Origin: Bacillota bacterium | GTDB taxonomy: Bacteria; Bacillota; Clostridia; Acetivibrionales; Acetivibrionaceae | Assembly: GCA_023421115.1 (NCBI GenBank) | Contig: JAEZUI010000180.1 | Coordinates: forward strand, 1-18,024 | Direction of reading: 5' to 3' | Length of the DNA stretch: 18,024 nt | In this document: positions 1 through 9,664 of the stretch, piece by piece | Layout of the letters: each line of letters begins with the position of its first letter | Position numbering within the stretch: the stretch's first letter is position 1 | The notes under the pieces: generated by a model | The model's database searches: none | Seen by the model: the letters and a program-made list of their open reading frames with translations, nothing else | Told to the model about the DNA's origin: nothing | Made by a program: the position numbers and the translations under genes

Positions 1-134
1 CTCTGCTGCGCCCCTGCGGGTGACACGGTGTGCCGCGCCAATATCTTATATATAATAAGAAAGCTTTCTGCCCGCGCTCTGTTTGCAGGTGACGGCGGCG
101 GGGAGCCGCTGACGAAAAGCAGGAGGCGGTAACC
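1..134 (+). repeat. Leader repeat, copy 1 (partial)
   Basis: Right-hand part of the structured leader that occurs four times in the window. It contains the 3' arm of the main hairpin (21-32), an AT-rich box (TATATAATAA, about 49-58), and a small hairpin with stem GCGGC/GCCGC (95-99 and 105-109). A strong ribosome binding site (AGGAGG, 121-126) follows, ahead of the broken ORF A. The 5' arm of the main hairpin is cut off by the window edge. Confidence 0.7.
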
Positions 135-302
135 ATGCTGACACTCGAGTAGGTGCAAAAGAGGCTACGGCGAAGCAGGGAGCTGTGTGGTCGGCTTGTC
201 ACCAGTCCGGACGGCTCCGAGTGGATACGGGTTCAGCTAACGAGGGACGTACTGAGATACTACCAGTCGCGGGTGACCTGCTACGGTTTCATCCCGGATT
301 AG
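135..302 (+). pseudogene. ORF A, left copy, broken by a nonsense codon
   Basis: The reading frame matches the intact 55-residue ORF A at 14754-14921, but codon 6 is TAG (150-152) where the other copy has CAG. Ribosome binding site, start codon, frame and stop codon are otherwise kept. The remaining differences between the copies are few and partly synonymous, with two visible replacements (Trp to Arg and Ala to Ser). Translation from the GTG at 153 would restore most of the protein, but no ribosome binding site is correctly placed for it. I read this as a recently inactivated copy. Function of the family unknown. Confidence 0.75.
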
Positions 303-320
303 GGCTTAGGCCCTTTTTTT
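301..320 (+). terminator. Rho-independent terminator after ORF A (left)
   Basis: Stem AGGGC/GCCCT (301-305 and 310-314) with loop TTAG, followed by a run of seven T. It begins inside the ORF A stop codon and is identical in the right-hand module. Confidence 0.85.
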
Positions 321-387
321 GCGGCGAAAAGAAGCCGGGATAGTGAATGGTTCGCTCGGAGTGCATCACTGTGTGGCAATATCGCCC

Positions 388-570
388 CGCCGCCGGTCGA
401 CATATTGTATCACACCGGTCAAGGCGATGCCTGCTTCGCTCTGCTGCGCCCCTGCGGGTGACACGGTGTGCCGCGCCAATAACTTATATATAATAGGAAA
501 GCTTGTACCCGCGCTCTTGTTGAAGATGACGGCGGCGGGAAGCCGCAGTCGATAACGGGAGGTGCGAGAG
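388..570 (+). repeat. Leader repeat, copy 2, upstream of ORF B
   Basis: Complete copy. The main hairpin pairs CACACCGGTCA (411-421) with TGACACGGTGTG (459-470): 11 base pairs with one bulged A. The 37-nt loop can form small inner hairpins (AGGC/GCCT at 422-432 and a CCC/GGG stem near 449-457). An AT-rich box (TATATATAATAGG, about 485-497) and a second stem GCGGC/GCCGC (532-536 and 542-546) follow, just before the ribosome binding site at 557-563. Position and order suggest an mRNA leader or small structured RNA. No known riboswitch or tRNA is recognised. Confidence 0.65.
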
Positions 571-777
571 ATGTGGGACAGCATGGTTCGATGGTGGCGG
601 GTAGAGATCGCACTTTGGGTATGTTACTGGAACGCGCTCGATCGGGATGACCGGCCGAGTATCCGGTACTGTGCCGACCATAGTGTGCTGCTGTCAGCCT
701 TCTGGCTGATCGTGTTGATCGGCGGACTGATGGCTTTTGGGACGGTTGTACAGTTCTTGCAGGGAGGCTGCCGGTGA
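571..777 (+). CDS. ORF B, left copy: small single-pass membrane protein
   Basis: A 68-residue protein of unknown function. The ATG at 571 is chosen because GGGAGGT (557-563) sits 7 nt upstream; an upstream in-frame GTG at 562 lies inside that ribosome binding site. Residues 1-24 are Trp-rich and amphipathic, 25-33 are charged, and 38-62 form a clear membrane helix, ending in a short polar tail with Cys. The copy at 15188-15394 has the same length. The two differ mostly at third codon positions or by exchanges among I, L, V and A inside the helix, which is good evidence that this is a real gene under selection. A holin-like or toxin-like membrane peptide is possible but unproven. Confidence 0.75.
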   Translation: MWDSMVRWWRVEIALWVCYWNALDRDDRPSIRYCADHSVLLSAFWLIVLIGGLMAFGTVVQFLQGGCR

Positions 778-792
778 TGCCGGCGGCTTTTT
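767..792 (+). terminator. Terminator overlapping the ORF B stop codon (left)
   Basis: Stem GCTGCCGG/CCGGCGGC (767-774 and 780-787; 8 pairs including one G-T) with loop TGATG, followed by five T. The TGA stop codon lies in the loop. The right copy keeps the stem with different bases. Confidence 0.8.
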
Positions 793-982
793 GATAAGAA
801 GTTCAAATTATTTCATCTTTCATCACAAAACACAACAGAATATTCTCGCAATATTTATTTATTGCTAAATATATACAGGATTTGTACTGTTAAGTGCAAA
901 ATCTAATAAGTAAGATGCTAGTGAAAAACGAAAAAATTTTCTTCGGCACAATTCAATAGTGGCGATTTCTATTGGAGGCAAG
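793..982 (+). promoter_or_regulatory. AT-rich upstream region of the STAND operon
   Basis: About 190 bases without a gene, sharply more AT-rich than the module before it. It holds an inverted repeat GCAATA/TATTGC (848-853 and 860-865) with a 6-base centre. A second, imperfect one is TTGTAC/GTGCAA (882-887 and 894-899). A weak promoter can be proposed at TTGTAC (882-887) and TAATAA (904-909) with 16-base spacing, but the -10 match is poor. The ribosome binding site GGAGG is at 974-978. The promoter call is tentative. Confidence 0.3.
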
Positions 983-3139
983 ATGAACATGTTTAATTTG
1001 ATCAAGCAACAAAGTAATCCATTCTCTACTGGCGGGGGCGGCCCAAATTTTGAGACACGTGTTCAAGCTGTCTTCGTTATTCAAATGCTTATTGGTAGAA
1101 GTTATCTTTGTTTACCACCATGGCCTATAGTAAAGTTAAAACTTCAAGGACGTTATGCTGGTTTCAATACTGATGATTTTATTGTTTTTGTCAAATGCCC
1201 TCAAACAAATAGAGAAGCTAAATTATTAGCTCAAATTAAACATTCAATTAGTTTTACGGTAGGTAATGATTTTTTTAAAGAAGTAATTCAAGCTGCATGG
1301 AATGACTTTAATAATCCAAGCATTTTTACTGAAAGAGATGCTTTTGCACTAATAACAGGGCCATTAAGCGCGAGTGATAGTGAGATTCGTCATATATTGG
1401 AGTGGGCTCGTCAATGTGAAGATGAAAAAGAATTTTTGGACAAAATAAATCTTCCTAAGTTTAATAGTGATGCTAGAAGAAATAAGGTAAAAGTTTTTCG
1501 GACCCATTTGAAAACTGCGAATGGCGAAAAGGATATTTCCGATAAACAATTGTGGCTGTTTATGAAAAGTTTTCATATTATCGGTTATGATTTGGATACT
1601 GAAACAAGCAGTTCTGTTTCGTTAATTCAATCATTAATTGAACAAAAATCAGAGGAGAATGCTATTCATCTTTGGAGTAGGATTGTGAATGTTGTACAGT
1701 CATTTAATCAAAATGCGGGAACATTAAACTTAAGTAATATACCAGATGATATTAGAGAAGCTTTTAGCAAAAAGGAAAATAACCTGTTGAGTTCTAGCAA
1801 ATATTATGATAAAGCGTTGGAGAGCCAATCAGTAAGTGAAGAGAAAGTCTTCAAGGTTACACCTAAACCAATCCGGAATGGATTCGAGGAGTATCTTATC
1901 TCAAGGGAAAAGGTACGGTTAAGAGCATCTCTACCAAAGTTTCCTAGGCTCAGTGGACATTGCGTGATTGACTTTGCATCCCCCAAGTTGAAAGATTGTA
2001 TATTTCAATTTGATCAAAAAGAAATCATGGAAATATTGTTCAAGGGTTTGCATACTAACTATCAATTGGGTTTGCGCGGATTTTTACCAATATATTCACC
2101 AAAGGTAGAAAAGCAATTGGTCCTATTTGGGAAGTGTACGATATTTATTACAGAAGCAGAAGTTGATCAGTTGTGTCAAATTATTGATGAATTCTCCAGT
2201 GATTTACTGAATGAAATTGAAGCTATAGAAAAGGCAATGGGATCAGTACAGTTTATGCCTTCTCTTCAATATCCTAAAGATGGTTATAAATTAGTAAGAA
2301 TCGACCGTAATTTATGGAGAAGGTTATTAGACTTTGCAAATAGTAATAGCAATGGAGATGGAGATCCAAGATGGCAAATCTTCGATTGGTGTGACGGACT
2401 TTTAAAAATTTTCACTAAGGCAAGCAATCAATCTATGGATCAAGGGTTCCATGCAATTATATATCCTGAAAAAGCAGAGTGTTTTTATACTAATCACCGT
2501 GTCGCAAATGATTCTATTTGGTTAGTTTGGCGGCCGATGAGTTCAAATTATGACTTTGATGTGTTTGAAGATTTCTCATATAGAAAAAAATGGAATGCGG
2601 CTATTACATATTGTTGGTTAATGGAAGAGTTTCTGCCTAAAGTTATTCAATATTATAAATTAGGTAAGGGAGTATATGACATATATGTAAATAGCGATTG
2701 GAGTGTAGATTTCGATAGTATAAAAACTCTTGATGACCTTAAAGCAAGTGTTTCAATATTACAAAGATTTTATAATTCGACTACAGATATAGATTTCTTT
2801 ACAGCAACTGATCAACAGTTGCTGTATGCTGCAGTTTCTAATTCGCTAAATATAGCATCATTCAAAGATGTTAGTTATATCTATGGGAATATGGGTATTC
2901 CTTTTGGTTCAGACATAGATCAAATTATAGATCACCTTCGCTCATCTAAGAAGGTAAAGAAGGATTCGGTAGTGGGGAGTTTTGCAATTGACTGTGCTTT
3001 ACGGACCATTCTTTATGCTTGTGACAACGTTAAAGTAAAAATGGACGAGCATACAGTCAGAAAAATAGCTGATTGTCTAAAGCCATACTATCAGCGATAT
3101 AGACAATGTAAGTTGCTAGAAAAGTATTCAAATCGATAG
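983..3139 (+). CDS. Cap4/DUF4297-like nuclease-domain protein, first gene of the STAND operon
   Basis: A 718-residue protein. The start at 983 follows GGAGG at 974-978; the ATG at 989 is an equally good alternative. The N-terminus has a Gly-rich stretch (residues 17-20) then NFE with Glu24, an acidic NTDD at 62-65, and AQIKHS with Gln84 and Lys86. That order of E, D and QxK is what is expected of a PD-(D/E)xK-fold nuclease of the Cap4/DUF4297 kind. Residues after about 130 are a long mostly helical region I do not recognise, with no Walker motifs, no membrane segments and no signal peptide. The gene is followed after 84 bp by the STAND NTPase, which has a similar nuclease-like N-terminus. I infer that the two work together, this one perhaps as effector or partner. 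Existence as a gene is certain; the nuclease reading rests on motifs only. Confidence 0.7.
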   Translation: MNMFNLIKQQSNPFSTGGGGPNFETRVQAVFVIQMLIGRSYLCLPPWPIVKLKLQGRYAGFNTDDFIVFVKCPQTNREAKLLAQIKHSISFTVGNDFFKEVIQAAWNDFNNPSIFTERDAFALITGPLSASDSEIRHILEWARQCEDEKEFLDKINLPKFNSDARRNKVKVFRTHLKTANGEKDISDKQLWLFMKSFHIIGYDLDTETSSSVSLIQSLIEQKSEENAIHLWSRIVNVVQSFNQNAGTLNLSNIPDDIREAFSKKENNLLSSSKYYDKALESQSVSEEKVFKVTPKPIRNGFEEYLISREKVRLRASLPKFPRLSGHCVIDFASPKLKDCIFQFDQKEIMEILFKGLHTNYQLGLRGFLPIYSPKVEKQLVLFGKCTIFITEAEVDQLCQIIDEFSSDLLNEIEAIEKAMGSVQFMPSLQYPKDGYKLVRIDRNLWRRLLDFANSNSNGDGDPRWQIFDWCDGLLKIFTKASNQSMDQGFHAIIYPEKAECFYTNHRVANDSIWLVWRPMSSNYDFDVFEDFSYRKKWNAAITYCWLMEEFLPKVIQYYKLGKGVYDIYVNSDWSVDFDSIKTLDDLKASVSILQRFYNSTTDIDFFTATDQQLLYAAVSNSLNIASFKDVSYIYGNMGIPFGSDIDQIIDHLRSSKKVKKDSVVGSFAIDCALRTILYACDNVKVKMDEHTVRKIADCLKPYYQRYRQCKLLEKYSNR

Positions 3140-3223
3140 TATCGGAGCGTAATAAGCTCTTTTAGGGTAAGTAAACTTATTTGCAATTATAGGCTATCAA
3201 ATTAGCATTAGGGAGAGAGGGAC

Positions 3224-6200
3224 ATGGGCGATGTAAAACAATTACCGGGCGCTAGAGAATCGAGTGCAGGCGATGACTTTCACCTATTATGGGCCGGGAG
3301 AAAAGCACTCAGCCTTTTAATGCCTAACTCAGATTTAATAGCTCTTAGTATAGAAGGACCCCATCGAGAAGAAGCAAGTTTTTTAGATCCCGAGGGAGAT
3401 CAATTGCTGGCAATTGATCTTGCGGAATACTATGGTGGCGACCGGTTTAATTCAGCTGAATTAATAGTTTTATCTCAACTCAAATACAGTACTAGAACTC
3501 CTGAAAAAGAATGGACAGCTGCACGTTTAAGTGAAGGCAAAGCGAGTGGCAAGAAAAAAGCTGAGACGAATAACGGGAAAGGTTCAATCGTTCATCGGCT
3601 TGCCCAGACTTTTCAACGTTATTATAGCAATTACAGTCAAGAAGCCGTTCTGCAGAAATTGGTACTAAAGTTGGTAAGTAACCGCCCCGCGAGTAAACTG
3701 TTAACTTCGGCACTGGCAGAAGCGAAAGACTGCCTCGTTAAGCAAAATCTAGGCTTGACAAAAACGTTGCTGACAAGACTTTCGGCGGATCATTCTGCAG
3801 AAATTGAACGTTTATTTATCAGCTCAGGGCTTGGTTCGAAGCTGTTTCTTGACTTTTTAAAAGTGTTGGATGTCACTGAATGCGGCCAAAACTCACGTTT
3901 TGGGCAGAGTATTAATTTACTCAAAGAGCTAGGCGAGTTTGGACCTGGGGATGTTGACGCTCAATATACACAATTAAAGAGTTTGGTTTGGGACTATATG
4001 ATGCCGGAAGCTGCCGATAAACCGCCCTTAACAAAATATGACATACTTCCCATTTTCAAGTGCAGTTACAGAGATCTTTTTCCCGCTGAACCATATCTGG
4101 ATTTACCTAATAAAGTACTTGAGAGAAGTGAAACTATGCAACTTGCAGAGAAGCTTCAAACAAGTAACAATAAATTAATTTGCCTTCATTCTGGAGGAGG
4201 AAAAGGAAAAACCACACTTGTTCAATCATTGAAAAATATCTTACCGATTCATTCGGTTGTAATTGTTTTTGATTGTTACGGGCACGGGAATTATCTCAAC
4301 CCGGCTGATACACGTCATTCCCATTATAGGGCAATTTCGCAAATAGTGAATGAGCTTGCTACACAGGTGGGGGGACCGCTTCTTCTGCGTCTAAGTTTGA
4401 CCTCCGAAGATTATATGCGGGAATTAGTTACTCGGATCGAAACTACCGTTTCTTTAATAAGAAAGTCGAATCCAGAAGCTTTGGTCGTAATTGTTATTGA
4501 TGCGGCAGACAATAGTATCAGTGCTGCTAGAGAAAAGAAAGAGAAGAGTTTTGTTCATGATATTGTAAGGCAACCATTTCCCAATGGCTCGCGGCTAGTG
4601 GTTACATGTCGTACTGAAAATCTGAAGATGCTCGACTTGCCAGATCATCAACCACTAGAACTTAAGGGTTTCACTAAACCAGAGAGTGCGAAACATTTGA
4701 GAATGTATTTCCCAGACGCAACCGAAGTTCAAGTAGATGATTTTCATCGACTAACTCAAGGAATTCCGAGAGTCCAAGGGTATGCGCTTGAATTAAGACA
4801 TCAAGGACTTGATGCTGTCTTATGTCCTTTGCGTCCAGATGGGAAATCTTTGGGGGGACTGATTGAAAGCTGGTTAGATGAAGCGAAGAAGAGGCATGGC
4901 GTACCTCAAGATATTGACAAAATTTGTGAAGCATTGGTTGCGTTACCTAGACCGGTGCCCATCACGTATGTTGCTGCGCTTGCTCAAGTTCTACCGGAGA
5001 CCATTAAGAGTTTATGTGTTGATACTCGCCTTGGGCTAATTGAAAATCATGATGCAATTTCTTTTAGCGACCAGGACTTTGAGGATCATTTACGATTACG
5101 GATTGTAGATAAAGGCGGACTGATAGAAGCTATTGGTGATTTACTCTATAAAAATCGTAACGTCGATGGTTACGCTGCATATCATGTAGATACGTTTTTA
5201 GCTCGTACAGACCGCTTTAAGGATTTAAGTAATTTAGTGCTTCACGAGAATATCGACAATAGTATCATTAGCAATCCAATAGAACGACAAGAGCTTATCC
5301 TTAAACGTATTAGGTCTGCTGTCGAACTTGGAAAGAACGAAAAAGATCGTTCCGTAATTATTAAACTTCTTTGGTACTCTGCAGAAACGGTCAAAACAGA
5401 TAAAGCTGTAAGAGCATTAATAATTGATAATGCTGATTTGGCGGAGGAATTTGGTGATCCTCAAGTTGTTCAAAGGCTTCATTTGGATATTGAAAAAAAA
5501 CAGGACTGGCCTGTTGCTAGCCTGTTCCACAGTGCAGCTGTGTTATCACGATTTACATCAACCAAGGCCAAAGCTGATGAGAAATTAAAAGAAGCTTTTG
5601 GCTGGTTAAGATGGAGGTCAACACAAAAAGAAGACAAACGAGGATTGCATCGATATTTTGTTAAATCCGAAGACGTCGCAGCCGGATTAGAGGCGATGTT
5701 TAGACTCCAGGGAGTAGTTAAGGTTAAAGAATGGCTGAATAGATTGAATCGTCATCGCTCTAAATATGATTGTATATATTATTTAGCCTCAAAAATTTTG
5801 CGGGTAGACGGAGCAGATGTGCTTGAGCAGAGTATTGCTACAATACCTATACGTGCGGATGCTTCTCTTGCTATTTTGAAGGCATATCGGGAAAGTAATC
5901 ATAGTGTTCCTGCAATAATAGTCGAGAGAGCGGCCAAAATGTGGTATCGGTTTGGGCGGTGTGGAGGCAAACCTGCTAAAGAAATCTTAGCGGAAGGAAT
6001 TATACTTTGTGAAGAGATAGCTAAAATGCAATCGTTAAGAAATATTCTCCCGGATATTGTAGCTTTGTTTTCACCATCTGCACTTAATTATATGCCATAC
6101 CTATCGGGCGAGGATATTAACCGTGTCGTTGGAATTCTTTGTTCACGGACCTTACAGTCAAGAATGACTAATCAGCAGCTTACACTGAATAATTTTCTTC

Positions 6201-9200
6201 CTGATGAATTACTGGATATTAAAGCAGATCTTCCTTATAAAGAACAAGAAGATCTTAAAACAAGACGGCGTGAATTTGACCAAGTTTTTGGTTTTCTGTT
6301 ACCGGCATACGAATTAAGAGCTGATGTTGTTTTGAGTAGTATTTCACCGGAACTTTTCGAGAGCCGTCTGGACGAATGCCTTGGAAAAATTGAACGGGAT
6401 TATGAAGTAAGATGGCGAAGTAATGCGGTGCCTGTTTATCGGCTAATGGCACAAGCCTTAGCTGAAGCAGCAATTATGGTTCCTGGAATTCCAAGTACAT
6501 GGGTAGACAAGTTGATGCGAGCAGTCTCTCATAATCAGGTTGAAGGAATTAATTTTCTTAGATTGCTGTTGGCTAAGAGAATGGTAGCTTTGCCCAAAAT
6601 ACATGGAAAGGTATTACAATTGCTAGATCAAGTTCGACAAGATTTAGAAAAAGCACCGGGAACAGCCAGAGAACTAATTGATTTATTACTTCAGTGTACT
6701 CGAATTGCTTCAGCAGTCGATTCAAGTGCTGCCCGGTATTACTTTAACCTTGCGGTAGAAGCTGCAGCGGAAATTGACGAAGAAGTATTTACTCAAATAA
6801 ATTGTATGGCATCTTTTGCTGATAAGATATCAAGTGAATCGCAGTATTCTAATGCGGAGTTGGCATACCAATTTGCACGTTTTGTTGAAGACTGCCATCG
6901 ACGCATGGATGGTTGGGACCATTTCCCTTGGGATGAAGCACTGCAAGGATTATTCAGCCTCGATTCAGCCTCTGCTTTCGCTATATTAAGCAGATGGGAT
7001 GAGCGGGGTGTAAGAAATATTGAAAATGAAGTAACTACACTACTTCTCATTGCTATTCAACGCAGATATATTTTACCAGAGATGGCTCATGCATTAAGTA
7101 GTTTATCGGCTGCTGCTGGTAACGAATATGAGCAACTTATTTTGGAAATTCTCAATGCCGCACAAACACTAGGTGGGCAAGCTCAGGTAATAGAATGTTT
7201 GTCTTTAATCGCAGAAGATATACGTCTTTTTACCCCGATTGTTGAGCGCAAGTCGAAAGCATCGGCTGTGGTGACTTGGGCAAATAATCATAATGTTGGA
7301 CATAGCCAGGGCGCCATTTGCCTAAATGATCTTTTGAATTTTATTGAAGGCACATATAAAAAGTCAGTCTTAGATGATACTGCATGGAAAATGGCTGAGA
7401 ATTTAGAGGTGCCTAATTGGGAACAAATTTTGGGCAACCAACCTTTTCTTGCTTCTGATGAAATTGAATTGGCCCTTGATGAGGTTCGGAAGATCGAAAA
7501 ATATGGACATAATCTTCAAAAAGAATTGATCCACCGGTTACAACAGCGTTGTACTATAAGAGATTATACAAAACAACTGGATGCACTATTGCAGGTTAAA
7601 TCAGAAAAACTCTCAGTCAGCTCATTGTTAGAGGCTCTCGAAAGTTGTATACAAGAATGGTCTTTTCACCCTAGCGTACGAGACTGGCAGAAAGAAAAAT
7701 GTACCGATTTTTTGGTTCGACGTCTTTCTGAAATGATCTATTACGGTTCTAGGTCGAGAATGGTAAAGCGCTTTCAAACAGTGTTCGGAATACCGGATAC
7801 AGATTTATATAAGTGCACTGTCAATGTTCTATCTCAGTTTGTTGGAAATTCTGCAGAAGCAACCTATGAATTGATTCATGAACTAACAGTTTCTCTTACG
7901 CCTACTGAAGCTGAGAATGTGCTACAATGGCTACTTGAACGGTTTTCCAGCAAAATTCCGGCTGATTGTGCAGATGGCCTATGGCGTGAAGAGCTGCGGC
8001 CTCCAAAAGAAAGTTTAGCAATTGTTTCTAAGTTTATTTGGAGGCTATTAGGTCACCCTGATAAACGTTTACGCTGGCGGGCAGCTCATGCAGTCCGCCG
8101 AATGGTGCGACAGGGATTTTATGAAATTGTGGATTCATTAGTGTTACTATGCGACGATAAACATTGTGCTGCAATGATAGATCATAAGCATGATTTCTTT
8201 TGGCTCTCAGCGCGGTTGTGGACCTTTATTCTACTAGACCGTCTGGCCACAGAAGCTCCCAATGCGATAAAGCGCCATTCTGAAACCATTATAAAGGAAG
8301 CACTCGCACCGGAAGTGCCTCATGCACTGATACGTCACTTTGCCCAATCTGCTGTAATGGCGCTAGCTAAGCATGATTCAGGCATATATTCTAGCAGTGA
8401 TATAACAGCGCTATCTGCCGTTAATAAAAGTTCTTTTATGCCACGCAAAACTCGAAATAGGCGTCATTCTGATAACCAAAGTAAGAGAACAAAGAAGCTC
8501 CGCTTCAAATTTGATTCTACAGATACACTTCGTTATTGGTACGAACCTTTGGCAAGAGTCTTTGAAGAAGACATAAACACAGTGGCTCAAATGGCTGAAA
8601 TATGGATTTGTGATAAGTGGGGTATACCTGCTGATATAAGTTATAATGAAGATTGGATACGGCAAAAGTATCATTTTAGTCTATATTCCAATGATCAGGG
8701 TAATGACCCAACTGTTGAGACTATACAAAATTATGCTGAATGGCATGCGATGTTTTGTACAGCAGACGAGTTGTTAAAAACTCGTCCGGTTAAATATGAC
8801 GAGTGGGAGAATGATCCTTATAATAATTGGCTTAAAAGGTGGACGTTAAATTGGCCTGGTCACTGGCGGGCTGATCTACGTGATTCTTTACCACTTGAAG
8901 ATATCCATTGGTATTTAAGTGATCCAATAGATGATAATTGGACTCAACAAATCTCACAGGATGCTTTTGATCCACTTATAGGGCTGAATAACGCTTCAAT
9001 TCCCAAATTTTTCATATTACATGGGTATTATCGACGTGCGGTTCGGGGCGCTTCGGAATCAATGTATATTTCGAGTGCGCTTGTAACTCCCGACAATGCA
9101 CTTGCACTTTTGCGGGCACTGCAAACGAGTGAAAAACCCAATCAGGATCATATTCCATTGGAAAACGATGAAGAAGACGAATTTCCGGATGGATTTGAAC

Positions 9201-9664
9201 TTAAAGGTTGGCTCAGAATACTTAAATCAGAGTGGAGTAGTGGTATAGATGAAACTGATCCATTACGTAATCATTTATCAAGTTCATTAGTTGTACCTGG
9301 ATCAGATTTTGTATCATGGGCAAAGCTTGAATGTTCTTCCGATCGTAAACGGTATTGGCGGCATGAAAACGTAGATAAACCGGTAACTATACTGGAATGC
9401 TGGGATGAACAACCGAAAACCGATCGTGAGGATAGAGGTTTTTATTCTGAGGGCCATAGATTGTGGGTACATGTGAATACCCTATTGGATTATCTAAAGG
9501 AAAGGCAACGGTGCCTTATTATTAAGTGTATGATTGATCGTTGGTCTGACAAGGAGGGAACAGGGAAGTATGTCCCAGGAAAAGCAAAATTCTACCTTAT
9601 CCATAAAGATGGAACTCTCGAAACGCTCCGAGAACGTTATTGCATTAGGGAAAAAAATCGTTGA
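3224..9664 (+). CDS. Giant STAND NTPase with nuclease-like N-terminus (AVAST-like sensor)
   Basis: A 2146-residue protein; ATG preceded by GGGAGAGAGG (3211-3220). Residues 1-130 resemble a Cap4/DUF4297 nuclease: GDDFH (16-20), an acidic AIDLAEYYG (63-71) and SQLKYS with Gln85 and Lys87. A STAND-type NTPase follows: Walker A GGGKGKTT (324-331), Walker B VVIVID ending at Asp426, a TCR sensor-like motif, and a GIPR motif further on. The C-terminal ~1,500 residues are long helical-repeat-like sequence, as in the ligand-sensing part of Avs proteins. Avs proteins recognise phage proteins such as terminase or portal and then oligomerise to activate the N-terminal effector. The architecture is closest to Avs3 (DUF4297 plus STAND), but I cannot confirm the subfamily. 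It sits in an operon with a second nuclease-like gene before it and an overlapping small gene after it. Confidence 0.75.
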   Translation: MGDVKQLPGARESSAGDDFHLLWAGRKALSLLMPNSDLIALSIEGPHREEASFLDPEGDQLLAIDLAEYYGGDRFNSAELIVLSQLKYSTRTPEKEWTAARLSEGKASGKKKAETNNGKGSIVHRLAQTFQRYYSNYSQEAVLQKLVLKLVSNRPASKLLTSALAEAKDCLVKQNLGLTKTLLTRLSADHSAEIERLFISSGLGSKLFLDFLKVLDVTECGQNSRFGQSINLLKELGEFGPGDVDAQYTQLKSLVWDYMMPEAADKPPLTKYDILPIFKCSYRDLFPAEPYLDLPNKVLERSETMQLAEKLQTSNNKLICLHSGGGKGKTTLVQSLKNILPIHSVVIVFDCYGHGNYLNPADTRHSHYRAISQIVNELATQVGGPLLLRLSLTSEDYMRELVTRIETTVSLIRKSNPEALVVIVIDAADNSISAAREKKEKSFVHDIVRQPFPNGSRLVVTCRTENLKMLDLPDHQPLELKGFTKPESAKHLRMYFPDATEVQVDDFHRLTQGIPRVQGYALELRHQGLDAVLCPLRPDGKSLGGLIESWLDEAKKRHGVPQDIDKICEALVALPRPVPITYVAALAQVLPETIKSLCVDTRLGLIENHDAISFSDQDFEDHLRLRIVDKGGLIEAIGDLLYKNRNVDGYAAYHVDTFLARTDRFKDLSNLVLHENIDNSIISNPIERQELILKRIRSAVELGKNEKDRSVIIKLLWYSAETVKTDKAVRALIIDNADLAEEFGDPQVVQRLHLDIEKKQDWPVASLFHSAAVLSRFTSTKAKADEKLKEAFGWLRWRSTQKEDKRGLHRYFVKSEDVAAGLEAMFRLQGVVKVKEWLNRLNRHRSKYDCIYYLASKILRVDGADVLEQSIATIPIRADASLAILKAYRESNHSVPAIIVERAAKMWYRFGRCGGKPAKEILAEGIILCEEIAKMQSLRNILPDIVALFSPSALNYMPYLSGEDINRVVGILCSRTLQSRMTNQQLTLNNFLPDELLDIKADLPYKEQEDLKTRRREFDQVFGFLLPAYELRADVVLSSISPELFESRLDECLGKIERDYEVRWRSNAVPVYRLMAQALAEAAIMVPGIPSTWVDKLMRAVSHNQVEGINFLRLLLAKRMVALPKIHGKVLQLLDQVRQDLEKAPGTARELIDLLLQCTRIASAVDSSAARYYFNLAVEAAAEIDEEVFTQINCMASFADKISSESQYSNAELAYQFARFVEDCHRRMDGWDHFPWDEALQGLFSLDSASAFAILSRWDERGVRNIENEVTTLLLIAIQRRYILPEMAHALSSLSAAAGNEYEQLILEILNAAQTLGGQAQVIECLSLIAEDIRLFTPIVERKSKASAVVTWANNHNVGHSQGAICLNDLLNFIEGTYKKSVLDDTAWKMAENLEVPNWEQILGNQPFLASDEIELALDEVRKIEKYGHNLQKELIHRLQQRCTIRDYTKQLDALLQVKSEKLSVSSLLEALESCIQEWSFHPSVRDWQKEKCTDFLVRRLSEMIYYGSRSRMVKRFQTVFGIPDTDLYKCTVNVLSQFVGNSAEATYELIHELTVSLTPTEAENVLQWLLERFSSKIPADCADGLWREELRPPKESLAIVSKFIWRLLGHPDKRLRWRAAHAVRRMVRQGFYEIVDSLVLLCDDKHCAAMIDHKHDFFWLSARLWTFILLDRLATEAPNAIKRHSETIIKEALAPEVPHALIRHFAQSAVMALAKHDSGIYSSSDITALSAVNKSSFMPRKTRNRRHSDNQSKRTKKLRFKFDSTDTLRYWYEPLARVFEEDINTVAQMAEIWICDKWGIPADISYNEDWIRQKYHFSLYSNDQGNDPTVETIQNYAEWHAMFCTADELLKTRPVKYDEWENDPYNNWLKRWTLNWPGHWRADLRDSLPLEDIHWYLSDPIDDNWTQQISQDAFDPLIGLNNASIPKFFILHGYYRRAVRGASESMYISSALVTPDNALALLRALQTSEKPNQDHIPLENDEEDEFPDGFELKGWLRILKSEWSSGIDETDPLRNHLSSSLVVPGSDFVSWAKLECSSDRKRYWRHENVDKPVTILECWDEQPKTDREDRGFYSEGHRLWVHVNTLLDYLKERQRCLIIKCMIDRWSDKEGTGKYVPGKAKFYLIHKDGTLETLRERYCIREKNR

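Larger units (their letters stand above)
1..792 (+). repeat. Left copy of a ~0.8-kb direct-repeat module (cut by window edge)
   Basis: This stretch matches 14618-15408 in the same orientation and order: leader, ORF A, terminator, leader, ORF B, terminator. The offset between copies is about 14,617-14,620 bases, so only a few indels separate them. Long runs are identical, for example around the ORF A ribosome binding site and the leader hairpin, while the last part of ORF B differs at many third codon positions. The true left end lies outside the window. No transposase, integrase or terminal inverted repeats are visible, so it is not a recognisable insertion sequence. It is much more GC-rich than the genes it borders. 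Confidence 0.9.

Noticed and set aside
411..470. Leader hairpin as a tRNA or known riboswitch
   Set aside because: The cloverleaf-like inner stems do not give tRNA lengths, anticodon arm or T-loop sequence, and no riboswitch core is recognised.
319..555. Open frame on + strand between ORF A and ORF B
   Set aside because: It passes through the leader hairpins and starts in the terminator T run; no ribosome binding site.
366..584. Minus-strand open frame, also present in the right module (14918-15298)
   Set aside because: It is antisense to the leader. Similarity between the copies follows from repeated DNA; there is no ribosome binding site and no codon-position bias.
1..792. Flanking repeats as insertion sequences or a CRISPR array
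   Set aside because: No transposase and no terminal inverted repeats; units are hundreds of bases long with genes inside and no regular short spacers.
1104..1113. General search for tRNA or rRNA genes in the window
   Set aside because: No tRNA-like cloverleaf or rRNA-like stretch was recognised anywhere; this placeholder position is within the first operon gene.
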